Assembly (NCBI RefSeq): GCF_003351765.1
Contig: NZ_CP031229.1
Span: forward strand, 1,488,001-1,552,000
Reading direction: 5' to 3'
Source of the DNA: Ornithinimicrobium avium
Lineage (GTDB): Bacteria > Actinomycetota > Actinomycetes > Actinomycetales > Dermatophilaceae
Length of the DNA: 64,000 bases
Shown here: piece after piece, positions 1 to 7,465 of the stretch
Numbering within the stretch: the first letter of the stretch is position 1
How the letters are laid out: each line of letters starts with the position of its first letter
The notes under the pieces: model-generated
Told to the model about the DNA's origin: nothing
Database searches by the model: none
What the model saw: the letters and a program-made list of their open reading frames with translations, nothing else
Translations under genes and position numbers: made by a program

Positions 1-884
1 ACGAGGTATGTGGTGGCGCCGGTCTGCGGGTCCCTCACCTCGAAGGCCTCCACGGCCATGACGCCCGTGACGCCGAGCTCGCCGGCGATCCGCAGCGCGC
101 CCTGGGTGAGCGAGGTGGCCAGGGCCGGGTCCAGACCGGGCGCCGGGGCGAGCACCTCGGTGTTGATGCCGTCCTCCTGGACGGTCTCCACGACCGGCCA
201 CGCGGCCGCCTGTCCGGACGGGCTGCGCCCCACCATGATCGACAGCTCGCGGGTGAACTCGACCGCCTCCTCCAGCAGCAGACCGTCGGACAGGCCGGCC
301 TGCCCGACGCCGGCGAGCCACGGCGCCACCTCGGCCGGGCCACGGCATACCTGGACGCCCTTGCCGTCGTAGCCCCCGCGCGGGGTCTTGACCACGATCG
401 GCCAGCCCACCTGGGCGGCGAAGGCCTCCACCTCCTGGGCGGTGCGGGCCCGCGCCCATCGGGGGCAGGGCAGACCGAGCTCGGTGAGCCGCTCGCGCAT
501 CGCGAGCTTGTCCTGGGCGTAGACCAGGGCCGCGGGGGCGGGGTGCAGCTCGACGCCGTCCTCGGCGAGTGCAGCCAGGACCTCCTGGGGCACGTGCTCG
601 TGGTCGAAGGTGACCACGTCGCAGTGCCGGGCCCAGACGCGCAGCGCCTCCAGGTCGGTGTGCTCGCCGACCGGGCTGTGCGGCACGACGAGGGCGGCGG
701 CGGCGGTCCGGGACTCGGCGAGCACCGACAGGGTCAGCGACAGCGCGACCGCGGGCGGCTGGCACATCCTGGCCAGCTGGCCCCCGCCGACGATCCCGAC
801 GACCGGGAAGCCGCCCTCGGCGCGCAGCGGGGGAGCGGGCGCGGAGGACTCGTCGGGGGCGGGCGTGGGTGTCGTCGGATGCAC
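1..884 (-). CDS. purK: N5-carboxyaminoimidazole ribonucleotide synthase, C-terminal end beyond window
   Basis: PurK carboxylates aminoimidazole ribonucleotide with ATP and bicarbonate in purine synthesis. About 294 residues are visible; the stop lies before base 1. After a Ser/Pro-rich stretch of about 25 residues comes the Rossmann motif VGIVGGGQLARM, then the ATP-grasp lysine segment IVVKTPRGGYDGKG and the ELSIMVGR segment. The start is a GTG (882-884) that lies 6 nt after a TAGGGT -10 hexamer, so the mRNA is probably leaderless. It diverges from the GtrA-like gene with only 40 bp between the starts. PurK is clear from the sequence; the missing part should hold the end of the ATP-grasp domain and the C-terminal region. 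Confidence 0.93.
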   Translation of the reverse strand, partial: MHPTTPTPAPDESSAPAPPLRAEGGFPVVGIVGGGQLARMCQPPAVALSLTLSVLAESRTAAAALVVPHSPVGEHTDLEALRVWARHCDVVTFDHEHVPQEVLAALAEDGVELHPAPAALVYAQDKLAMRERLTELGLPCPRWARARTAQEVEAFAAQVGWPIVVKTPRGGYDGKGVQVCRGPAEVAPWLAGVGQAGLSDGLLLEEAVEFTRELSIMVGRSPSGQAAAWPVVETVQEDGINTEVLAPAPGLDPALATSLTQGALRIAGELGVTGVMAVEAFEVRDPQTGATTYL

Positions 885-924
885 GGTCAGACCCTACCCA
901 CAGGCCGCACGTAGACTCGCGCAG
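885..924. promoter_or_regulatory. Divergent leaderless promoters of purK and the GtrA-like gene
   Basis: The minus strand carries TAGGGT (complement of 891-896) 6 nt before the purK GTG. The plus strand carries TAGACT (912-917) 7 nt before the gtrA-like GTG at 925. Neither start has a Shine-Dalgarno sequence. Both fit the TANNNT plus 6-8 nt arrangement of leaderless actinobacterial genes. Confidence 0.6.
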
Positions 925-1452
925 GTGACCCCGCAGCCCACCCTCGTCGCGCGGCTGCGGCGTCTCTACGACACGCTCGCCCACGAGGTCGCCAAGTTCG
1001 GCACCGTCGGGGCGCTGGCCTTCCTGCTCGACACCGTGCTCTACAACGTCCTCGTCTTCGGCGTGCCCGGCGTGGTCGACGGCGCGATGGCCGACCAGCC
1101 CCTGCTGGGCAAGGTGCTCTCCACGAGCATCGCAACGGTCTTCTCCTGGCTCGGCAACCGGCTGTGGACCTTCCGGCACCGGCGGCGGGTGGCGGTCGGC
1201 CGCGAGTTCGTGCTGTTCCTCTTCTTCAACGCCGTCGGACTGGCGATCGCGCTGGCCTGCCTGGGCTTCTCCCGCTACGTGCTCGACCTGCACAGCCAGC
1301 TGGCCGACAACCTCTCCGGCAACGGCGTCGGGCTGGTGCTCGGGACCCTCTTCCGGTTCTGGGCCTACCGCACGTTCGTCTTCCGGGCCGAGCTGGAGGC
1401 CGAGGAGGGCCTGGCGCCCGAGGGTCAGGGCGTCGTGGCCAGCGGCAGGTAG
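925..1452 (+). CDS. GtrA-like membrane protein
   Basis: This 175-residue GtrA-family protein has about four hydrophobic segments, around residues 22-45, 58-78, 92-115 and 125-148. Family features include FGTVGALAFLLDTVLYN near the N-terminus and GNRLWTFR and FRFWAYRTFVF at membrane exits. GtrA proteins are linked to moving or flipping lipid-linked sugars for cell-surface glycans; the substrate here cannot be told. The GTG at 925 is chosen because family homology begins just after it and a TAGACT -10 lies 7 nt upstream. Its 3' end overlaps the convergent histidine kinase gene by 28 bp. Confidence 0.85.
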   Translation: MTPQPTLVARLRRLYDTLAHEVAKFGTVGALAFLLDTVLYNVLVFGVPGVVDGAMADQPLLGKVLSTSIATVFSWLGNRLWTFRHRRRVAVGREFVLFLFFNAVGLAIALACLGFSRYVLDLHSQLADNLSGNGVGLVLGTLFRFWAYRTFVFRAELEAEEGLAPEGQGVVASGR

Positions 1453-2474
1453 AGCGAGAACACCGGCGGCCGCACCCGCGTCAGCTCCAGCCGCCCGCCC
1501 ATGGTCTCGGCGGTCTCCCGCGCCACCGCCAGGCCCAGACCGGTGCCCGACCCCGTCGTGACCGCCCGCTCGAAGACCGAGCGCGCCATCTGGTCGGGGA
1601 TGCCCGCCCCCTGGTCGGCCACCGTGAACACCGCCGAGGGTCCGGACCTGCCGACGTGCACCTCGACCCGGCCGCGGCCGTGGACGAGGGCGTTCTCGAC
1701 GAGCGTGTTGAGCACCTGCGAGACCGCCGGGGCGCTGGCCTCGACGATGATGCCGCGCTCGCTGCTGAGCACGATCTCCCGCTCCTGCTCGGCGAACGCG
1801 GGCGTCCACTCCTCGTCGAGGCCGGCGAGGACGTGGTCGACGGCGCTGAGCGCACCGCCGCTGGCGTGACCGACCCGGGTGCGGCGCAGCAGCTCGGCGA
1901 CGACGCCGGTCAGCCGCTCCACCTGGCCGATGGCGATCTCGGCCTCGGTGCGGGCCACCGCCGCGTCCTCGGCCTGGGCGATCTCCTCCAGCCGCAGCAG
2001 CAGGGCCGCCAGCGGGGTACGCAGCTGGTGGGAGGCGTCGGCGGCGAAGGACCGCTCGGAGACCAGGGCCCGGGCGAAGGTGCTGTGGTGCCGGTCGATC
2101 TCCCGGGCGACCGCGTCGATCTCCCTGATGCCGCCCCGCCAGGGGGGCGGCTCGACCAGTCGCCCGGGACGGGTCTGCGGGTCCAGCGCGAAGCCGCCGG
2201 AAGCCATCTCGTCGGTGCGGTGGGCCAGCCGGCGCAGCGGGTCGGCCACCACCTCGGCGGTGCGGTCCGCCAGCGGGCGCAGGGCCCAGGCGACAGCGCC
2301 GACGGTGGCCAGGGACCCGCCCACGACGGTGAGCAGGAGCGCCCACAGCGGGACCGGCCCGAGTCTCTCCTCGAGCGCGACGAGGATCCACACCACCAGG
2401 CCGGTCGTCCCGGCGACCACGCCGGTGACGACGAGCAGGACGCGCAGCGCGAGCTCGCGCAGGACCTCGCGCAC
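1425..2474 (-). CDS. Two-component sensor histidine kinase
   Basis: This 349-residue kinase has two membrane helices (about 9-33 and 43-65) joined by a loop of only about 10 residues, so it has no sizeable extracytoplasmic sensor. A HAMP-like linker follows, then the H-box FAADASHQLRTPLAA with phospho-acceptor His149, N-box TLVENALVHG, G1 DQGAGIP and G2 GTGLGLAVAR. It starts 6 bp after the stop of the response regulator, as one operon. With so short a loop it probably senses within the membrane or the cytoplasm. The signal is unknown. Confidence 0.93.
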   Translation of the reverse strand: MREVLRELALRVLLVVTGVVAGTTGLVVWILVALEERLGPVPLWALLLTVVGGSLATVGAVAWALRPLADRTAEVVADPLRRLAHRTDEMASGGFALDPQTRPGRLVEPPPWRGGIREIDAVAREIDRHHSTFARALVSERSFAADASHQLRTPLAALLLRLEEIAQAEDAAVARTEAEIAIGQVERLTGVVAELLRRTRVGHASGGALSAVDHVLAGLDEEWTPAFAEQEREIVLSSERGIIVEASAPAVSQVLNTLVENALVHGRGRVEVHVGRSGPSAVFTVADQGAGIPDQMARSVFERAVTTGSGTGLGLAVARETAETMGGRLELTRVRPPVFSLYLPLATTP

Positions 2475-2480
2475 GAGGGG

Positions 2481-3185
2481 TCAGTCCGTCCCGACGTCGT
2501 CCGCGTCGGCGGGGTCGTCCTGGAAGCGGAAGCCGACACCGCGCACCGTGACGATGTGGCGGGGGTCGTGCGCGTCGTCGCCGATCTTGCGGCGCAGCAC
2601 GGACACGTGCATGTCGAGCGTCTTGGTCGAGCCGAACCAGCTGTCCCACACCTCGCGCATGAGCAGCTCGCGGGGCACGACCCTGCCCTCCTCGCGCATC
2701 AGGACGCGCAGCAGGTCGAACTCCTTGGTCGTCAGCCGCACCTCCTGGTCGTGCAGGAAGACCCGACGGGCCTGCACGTCCATCCGCAGCGCCGCGCCCT
2801 CGCGGGTGGCCAGCGGCTCCGGTCCGCGCCGCAGCAGGGCCCGCACCCGGGCCAGCAGCTCGCCGAGCCGGAACGGCTTGGTCACGTAGTCGTCGGCGCC
2901 CGCGTCGAGCCCGACGACGGTGTCCACCTCCTCGCTGCGCGCGGTGAGCATGAGCACCGGCGTCCGGACGCCGGCGTCGCGGACGGCGCGGCACACGTCC
3001 ACCCCGTCGATGTGCGGCAGGCCGAGGTCGAGGATCACCAGGTCGTGCGCCGGCTCCTGGACGGCCTCGCTCAGCGCGGCCCGCCCGTCGTCGGCGATCG
3101 TCACCACGTAGCCCTCCCTCCGCAGCGCCCTCGCGAGCGGCTCAGAGATGGTGGGGTCGTCCTCGGCCAGCAGCACCCTGGTCAT
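2481..3185 (-). CDS. OmpR-family response regulator
   Basis: This 234-residue transcription factor is the partner of the kinase just downstream. The receiver domain (1-115) shows acidic Asp9/Asp10, phospho-acceptor Asp53 in LVILDLGLPHIDG and the conserved Lys in VTKPF. The C-terminal half is an OmpR winged helix, with LTTKEFDLLRVLM and a final VRGVGFRF hairpin. The ATG at 3185 is preferred over an upstream in-frame start at 3287 because AAGGAGG sits 7-8 nt before it and receiver homology begins at its second residue. Confidence 0.95.
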   Translation of the reverse strand: MTRVLLAEDDPTISEPLARALRREGYVVTIADDGRAALSEAVQEPAHDLVILDLGLPHIDGVDVCRAVRDAGVRTPVLMLTARSEEVDTVVGLDAGADDYVTKPFRLGELLARVRALLRRGPEPLATREGAALRMDVQARRVFLHDQEVRLTTKEFDLLRVLMREEGRVVPRELLMREVWDSWFGSTKTLDMHVSVLRRKIGDDAHDPRHIVTVRGVGFRFQDDPADADDVGTD

Positions 3186-3228
3186 GTCCGCGTCCTCCTT
3201 CGTCGCCACCCGACTGTATGTCCTCCGC

Positions 3229-4023
3229 TCAGGTCCCGGGCCATGCCGGCGTCCGCTTCTCCACGAAGGCGGCCACCCCCTCGGCACGGTCCCGGCTGAA
3301 CGCGGTGGCCCGCCAGCAGCCGTCCTCGATCTCCAGCCCGGCGGCCAGGTCGGTGCCCTGGCCCAGGCGCATGGCCTTCTTGGCGTTGCGCACCGCGACC
3401 GGCGAGTTCGCGGCGATCCCGGTGGCGATCTGCAGCGCCCGGTCCCGGGCGTCTCCGGCGGGGACCAGCTCGTCGACGACCCCCAGGTCGCGGGCCTCCG
3501 CGGCCGTCAGCCGGCGGGCGGTGAAGATCATCGACGCGGCCCGCGACCAGCCCACCCGGCGGGTGAGCAGCTGGGTGCCGCCGCCGCCCGGGATGACGCC
3601 GACGCCGACCTCGGGCAGCCCCAGCGTGGCGCGCTCGCCGGCGACGACCAGGTCGCAGGACAGCGCGATCTCCATCCCTCCCCCCAGCGCGTAGCCCTCC
3701 ACCGCCGCGACCGCGGGGACCGGCAGGTCGAGCACGCCGCGGTAGGCCAGCCTGGAGACCAGCCGGTGGTCCATCATCTGGGCGTCGGTGAAGCCGTTGC
3801 GCTCCTTGAGGTCGGCGCCGACGCAGAACGCCCGGTCGTGCGTGCTGGTCACGACGACGGCGCGCACCGAGGGGTCGGCGCCCAGCGCGGCGGTGGTGGC
3901 GGTGATCTCCTCGCTGAAGGCGGTGCTGATCGCGTTCATCGACCCCGGCCGGTCCAGGGACAGCTCGACGACGTGCCCGCCCTCACCGTGCCGGATGACC
4001 TGCAGCATCGTGGGTGCGTCCAT
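3229..4023 (-). CDS. Enoyl-CoA hydratase/isomerase family protein
   Basis: This 264-residue crotonase-fold enzyme has the oxyanion-hole segment AFCVGADLKER. It also has GGGMEIALSCD and LPEVGVGVIPGGGGT, which place the two catalytic glutamates as in hydratases, and a C-terminal helix with VEKRTPAW. It probably hydrates enoyl-CoA in fatty-acid or branched-chain catabolism. The ATG at 4023 lies 9 bp after the birA stop. A TAGCCT hexamer sits 6 nt before it, and its TAG is the birA stop codon, so the gene may have its own leaderless promoter. It could also serve phenylacetate degradation, but it is 10 kb from the paa operon. Confidence 0.88.
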   Translation of the reverse strand: MDAPTMLQVIRHGEGGHVVELSLDRPGSMNAISTAFSEEITATTAALGADPSVRAVVVTSTHDRAFCVGADLKERNGFTDAQMMDHRLVSRLAYRGVLDLPVPAVAAVEGYALGGGMEIALSCDLVVAGERATLGLPEVGVGVIPGGGGTQLLTRRVGWSRAASMIFTARRLTAAEARDLGVVDELVPAGDARDRALQIATGIAANSPVAVRNAKKAMRLGQGTDLAAGLEIEDGCWRATAFSRDRAEGVAAFVEKRTPAWPGT

Positions 4024-4032
4024 GGGGGCAGG

Positions 4033-4800
4033 CTACTGGGAACGCAGGTGCTCCACGTCACCGGCGTGGTGGAGGGTGCGGCCCGCCTCCCCCTCCACGA
4101 GCAGCGCCCCGGAGTCGTCCACGCCGACGGCGGTGCCGGTGGTCCTCCCGCCGTCCGGCCGGTGCACCACGACCGCCCGGCCGATGGTCGCGCAGCGTCC
4201 CTGGTATGCCGTGCGCACCGCCCTGAGGTCCTCCTGCGTCAGCGCCTCGTGCCAGCGGGCCAGCCGGTCCAGGTAGTCGCTCAGCAGCCCCTCGCGGGCC
4301 GCCTGCGGAAGCGGGGCGCCTCCCCGGACGAGCCGCCAGGAGGTGGCCGCCGGCACCGGCAGCTGGTCGGTCTCGTGGTCGACGTTCAGACCGGTGCCCA
4401 CGACGATGCTGCCGTCGCGGGCCACCTGGGCCAGGACGCCTGCGACCTTGCCGTGGTCCCGGTCCTCGCCGCCGGCCCCCCGCAGCGGGAGCAGCACGTC
4501 GTTGGGCCACTTGAGCACCGCGTCGACGGGCCACCTGCTCGCCCGGAGCCCCTCGGCGAGGGCCAGCCCCGCGACGAGCGGGACCCAGCCCATGAGCGCG
4601 GGGGCGACGGGCGGCACCACGGCGGAGATCGCCATACCCGTCCCCGGCGGCGAGGACCAGACGCGCCCGCGGCGCCCGCGCCCGGCGGTCTGGTGGTCGG
4701 CGACGACGACCCGCCCGGGGCGGGGGTCGGCGAGCGCCAGCTCGTTGGTCGAGCCCACCGACTCGTGGTGCTCCGGCGCGGCCCAGCGCAGCGTGTCCAT
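4033..4800 (-). CDS. birA: Biotin--[acetyl-CoA-carboxylase] ligase
   Basis: This 255-residue protein joins biotin to biotin carboxyl carrier domains using ATP. Visible features are the biotin site motif GRGRRGR (about 42-48) preceded by ADHQTAG, the segment VDAVLKWPNDVLL with its conserved KWPND, and KVAGVL. The C-terminal SH3-like domain ends near HHAGDVEHLRSQ. There is no N-terminal helix-turn-helix, so this is the monofunctional (non-repressor) type usual in actinobacteria. It diverges from acyl-CoA carboxylase genes, whose partner subunit is its likely substrate. Confidence 0.94.
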   Translation of the reverse strand: MDTLRWAAPEHHESVGSTNELALADPRPGRVVVADHQTAGRGRRGRVWSSPPGTGMAISAVVPPVAPALMGWVPLVAGLALAEGLRASRWPVDAVLKWPNDVLLPLRGAGGEDRDHGKVAGVLAQVARDGSIVVGTGLNVDHETDQLPVPAATSWRLVRGGAPLPQAAREGLLSDYLDRLARWHEALTQEDLRAVRTAYQGRCATIGRAVVVHRPDGGRTTGTAVGVDDSGALLVEGEAGRTLHHAGDVEHLRSQ

Positions 4801-4823
4801 GGGACAACGTTAAGTTGGTCCCC
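4801..4823. promoter_or_regulatory. Overlapping divergent leaderless promoters, birA and accD
   Basis: Only 23 bp separate the two ATG codons. The plus strand has TAAGTT at 4811-4816, 7 nt before the carboxylase ATG. The minus strand has TAACGT (complement of 4807-4812), 6 nt before the birA ATG. The two -10 hexamers share two base pairs (4811-4812), so RNA polymerase should not be able to open both at once. Confidence 0.65.
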
Positions 4824-6440
4824 ATGACCGACACCGCCAGCGCCGCCGACGACACCGGCCCCGACCTGCGGACCACCTCCGGCCGGCTCGCCGACCACCA
4901 GGAGCGGATGGACGAGGCGGTGCACGCCGGCTCGGCCAAGGCCGTGGAGAAGCAGCACGCCAAGGGCAAGAGGACCGCGCGCGAGCGCATCGAGGGCCTG
5001 CTCGACGAGGGCAGCTTCACCGAGCTGGACGCCCTGGCCCGGCACCGCTCCACCGCCTTCGGCCAGGAGCGCAACCGGCCCTACGGCGACGGTGTGGTCA
5101 CCGGCTACGGCACCGTCGACGGGCGCCCGGTCGCGGTCTTCTCCCAGGACTTCACCGTCTTCGGCGGGTCCCTGGGCGAGGTCTTCGGGGAGAAGATCGT
5201 CAAGGTCATGGACCTGGCGATGAAGGTCGGCTGCCCGGTCGTGGGCATCAACGACTCCGGCGGCGCCCGGATCCAGGAGGGCGTGGTGGCGCTGGGCCTC
5301 TACGCCGAGATCTTCCGGCGCAACGTCGACGCCTCGGGCGTCATCCCGCAGATCTCCCTGGTCATGGGCCCGTGCGCGGGCGGGGCGGTCTACTCCCCCG
5401 CGATCACCGACTTCGTCGTCATGGTCGACCAGACCTCGCACATGTTCATCACCGGGCCGGACGTCATCAAGACGGTCACCGGCGAGGACGTGACCTTCGA
5501 GGACCTCGGCGGCGCGCGGACGCACAACACCGTCTCGGGCGTGGCGCACTACATGGCCAGCGACGAGGACGACGCGCTGGACTACGTGCGCGAGCTCATC
5601 GGCTTCCTCCCGCAGAACAACCTCGAGGAGCCGCCGGTCTTCGACGACGAGCCCACCGACGACGAGCCCACCGACGCCGACCTCGCGCTGGACGCCCTCG
5701 TGCCGGACTCGACCAACATGCCCTACGACATCAAGACCGCGATCCGGGCCGTGCTGGACGACGAGGACTTCCTGGAGGTCCAGGAGCTGTTCGCCCCCAA
5801 CATCGTCATCGGCTTCGGCCGGGTCGAGGGCCGCTCGGTCGGTGTCGTGGCCAACCAGCCCATGCAGCTGGCGGGCACCCTGGACATCGACGCCTCGGAG
5901 AAGGCCGCCCGGTTCGTGCGCACCTGCGACGCCTTCAACGTCCCGATCCTGACCTTCGTCGACGTCCCCGGCTTCCTGCCCGGCACCGACCAGGAGTTCG
6001 GCGGCATCATCCGTCGCGGCGCCAAGCTGCTCTTCGCCTACGCCGAGGCGACCGTGCCCCTGGTCACCGTGATCACCCGCAAGGCCTACGGGGGTGCCTA
6101 CGACGTCATGGGCTCCAAGCACCTCGGCGCCGACGTCAACCTGGCCTGGCCCACCGCGCAGATCGCGGTCATGGGCGCCCAGGGCGCGGCCAACATCCTC
6201 TACCGCCGCGAGCTGGCCAGGGTCGCCGCCGAGGGCGGGGACGTGGAGGCCGAGCGAGCCCGCCGGGTCCAGGAGTACGAGGACACCCTCGCCAACCCCT
6301 ACATCGCCGCCGAGCGCGGCTACGTCGACGCCGTCATCGCCCCCTCGCAGACGCGGGTCCAGGTCTCCCGGGCGCTGCGCATGCTCCGCTCCAAGCGCGC
6401 CGACCGGGCGCCCCGCAAGCACGGGAACATCCCGCTGTGA
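4824..6440 (+). CDS. accD: Acyl-CoA carboxylase carboxyltransferase (beta) subunit
   Basis: This 538-residue biotin-dependent carboxyltransferase moves CO2 from carboxybiotin to acetyl- or propionyl-CoA. The N-terminal crotonase-like half has KRTARERIEGLLDEGSF, DFTVFGGSLGEV, GINDSGGARIQEGV and GPCAGGAVYSPA. The C-terminal half has NQPMQLAGTLDID, TFVDVPGFLPGTDQE and AYGGAYDVMGSKH. Length and motifs fit the PccB/AccD5 group rather than Zn-finger AccD, so propionyl-CoA is a likely substrate. The ATG at 4824 is chosen over a TTG at 4815 because a TAAGTT -10 sits 7 nt upstream. It overlaps the epsilon subunit gene by 4 bp. Confidence 0.95.
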   Translation: MTDTASAADDTGPDLRTTSGRLADHQERMDEAVHAGSAKAVEKQHAKGKRTARERIEGLLDEGSFTELDALARHRSTAFGQERNRPYGDGVVTGYGTVDGRPVAVFSQDFTVFGGSLGEVFGEKIVKVMDLAMKVGCPVVGINDSGGARIQEGVVALGLYAEIFRRNVDASGVIPQISLVMGPCAGGAVYSPAITDFVVMVDQTSHMFITGPDVIKTVTGEDVTFEDLGGARTHNTVSGVAHYMASDEDDALDYVRELIGFLPQNNLEEPPVFDDEPTDDEPTDADLALDALVPDSTNMPYDIKTAIRAVLDDEDFLEVQELFAPNIVIGFGRVEGRSVGVVANQPMQLAGTLDIDASEKAARFVRTCDAFNVPILTFVDVPGFLPGTDQEFGGIIRRGAKLLFAYAEATVPLVTVITRKAYGGAYDVMGSKHLGADVNLAWPTAQIAVMGAQGAANILYRRELARVAAEGGDVEAERARRVQEYEDTLANPYIAAERGYVDAVIAPSQTRVQVSRALRMLRSKRADRAPRKHGNIPL

Positions 6441-6694
6441 GCGCCGAGGAGCAGGCGGTCACGGTCACCGGCGGCGAGGCCGCGCCGGCGACGCCGGTGA
6501 TCCTCGTCGAGCGCGGCAACCCCACGCCCGAGCAGCTGGCGGCGCTGACCGTGGTGCTCACCGCGGCCTCCTCCGGCAGCGGCACCGACCAGCGCGCGAC
6601 GCCCACCTCGCTGTGGAGGGCCCGGGCCCCCTTCTCCCGGACCCGTCCCACGGTCGGCCCCGGCGGCTGGCGGGCCTCCGCGCTGCCACGCTGA
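6437..6694 (+). CDS. accE: Acyl-CoA carboxylase epsilon subunit
   Basis: This 85-residue protein overlaps the beta subunit stop by a GTGA. It has the small-subunit pattern VILVERGNPTPEQLAALTVVLTA near residues 20-42 and ends WRASALPR, typical of AccE/PccE. In actinobacteria this subunit stabilises and activates the alpha-beta carboxylase. The basic, Arg/Pro-rich middle (RARAPFSRTRPTVGPGGW) is usual for the family. Confidence 0.88.
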   Translation: MSAEEQAVTVTGGEAAPATPVILVERGNPTPEQLAALTVVLTAASSGSGTDQRATPTSLWRARAPFSRTRPTVGPGGWRASALPR

Positions 6695-6722
6695 GGCCTC
6701 CCCTCACGCGCCCAGGGAGGCC
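6695..6722. terminator. Hairpin between convergent accE and MOSC genes
   Basis: GGCCTCCC (6695-6702) and GGGAGGCC (6715-6722) form a perfect 8-bp stem with a 12-nt loop starting one base after the accE stop. There is no T-tract in either direction, as is common for actinobacterial terminators. It can serve both strands. Confidence 0.6.
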
Positions 6723-6731
6723 CGCCGCGGA

Positions 6732-7391
6732 TCAGGCCCTGGCCGAGAACTTCCGCACGTAGCGCTGGTGGTACATCTGCGGCAGGCAGTGCGCCTCCAG
6801 CACCCGCCGGCCGGCCGCGTCGTCGCCCATCGCCGCGGCGAAGGCCGTGAGCATGTCGACGTCGTGCTCCGGGCGCTCCAGCGGCACGATCGTGTCCCCG
6901 GTCCGCACCGTGCCGGGCACCACCACCCGCAGGTAGGTCCCGCACCGACCGTGCGCGGCGAAGCGCCGCACCCATCCGGGCTCGCCCACGTGGCCGGCGA
7001 AGGTGGCGCACGGCGTGCGCGGCACCGAGACCTCCAGGACCACGTGCGGGCCGACCCGCAGCTGCTGGTTGACGAGCAGCTCCTCCAGGACGATGCCCTC
7101 GGTGGTGAGGTTCTCCCCGAACCACCCGTCGGTGAGGTCCCGGCCCAGCTCACGCCCCCACCGGTCGAGCTCCTCGCGGGCGTAGGCGTAGACCGCCTTG
7201 TTGGCCCCGCTGTGGTGCTCGAGGTCTCCGACGTGGTCGCCCACGACGCCCGGCCCGTCGCCGTAGTGCGGGCCGGGCTCGAAGACCTCGAGCCGCTCGA
7301 CCGGCCGCTTGTCGATGCCGGTCAGGTAGGGCCTGCCGCCCGGCTCCGGCTTCGGGCGGGCCAGGTTGGTGGACCGGACGCGGGGACTCAT
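6732..7391 (-). CDS. MOSC domain protein (YiiM-like)
   Basis: This 219-residue MOSC protein may bind molybdopterin or sulfur. It shows GDHVGDLEHHSGANKAVYAY and GENLTTEG at the domain start. The conserved cysteine is in SVPRTPCATFAGH, and a C-terminal three-helix (3-alpha) region follows. YiiM homologues reduce N-hydroxylated compounds with the molybdenum cofactor. The ATG at 7391 is preferred over GTG at 7397 because TACGGT (complement of 7398-7403) lies exactly 6 nt before it, leaving no room for the longer form in a leaderless mRNA. Confidence 0.87.
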   Translation of the reverse strand: MSPRVRSTNLARPKPEPGGRPYLTGIDKRPVERLEVFEPGPHYGDGPGVVGDHVGDLEHHSGANKAVYAYAREELDRWGRELGRDLTDGWFGENLTTEGIVLEELLVNQQLRVGPHVVLEVSVPRTPCATFAGHVGEPGWVRRFAAHGRCGTYLRVVVPGTVRTGDTIVPLERPEHDVDMLTAFAAAMGDDAAGRRVLEAHCLPQMYHQRYVRKFSARA

Positions 7392-7451
7392 GGCCACACC
7401 GTATGTCGTCCTCGCTGCGGCACACGTCTGGCACCGGGACGTCCGGCCGGG

Positions 7452-7465
7452 TAGGTTTGCCCCTC
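7452..7465 (+). promoter_or_regulatory. Leaderless -10 element of the DUF885 gene
   Basis: TAGGTT at 7452-7457 lies 8 nt before the GTG at 7466, with no Shine-Dalgarno sequence between. Confidence 0.5.

Noticed and set aside
1164..3299. A 711-codon plus-strand frame across the two-component genes
   Set aside because: Antisense to a histidine kinase and response regulator with full motif sets.
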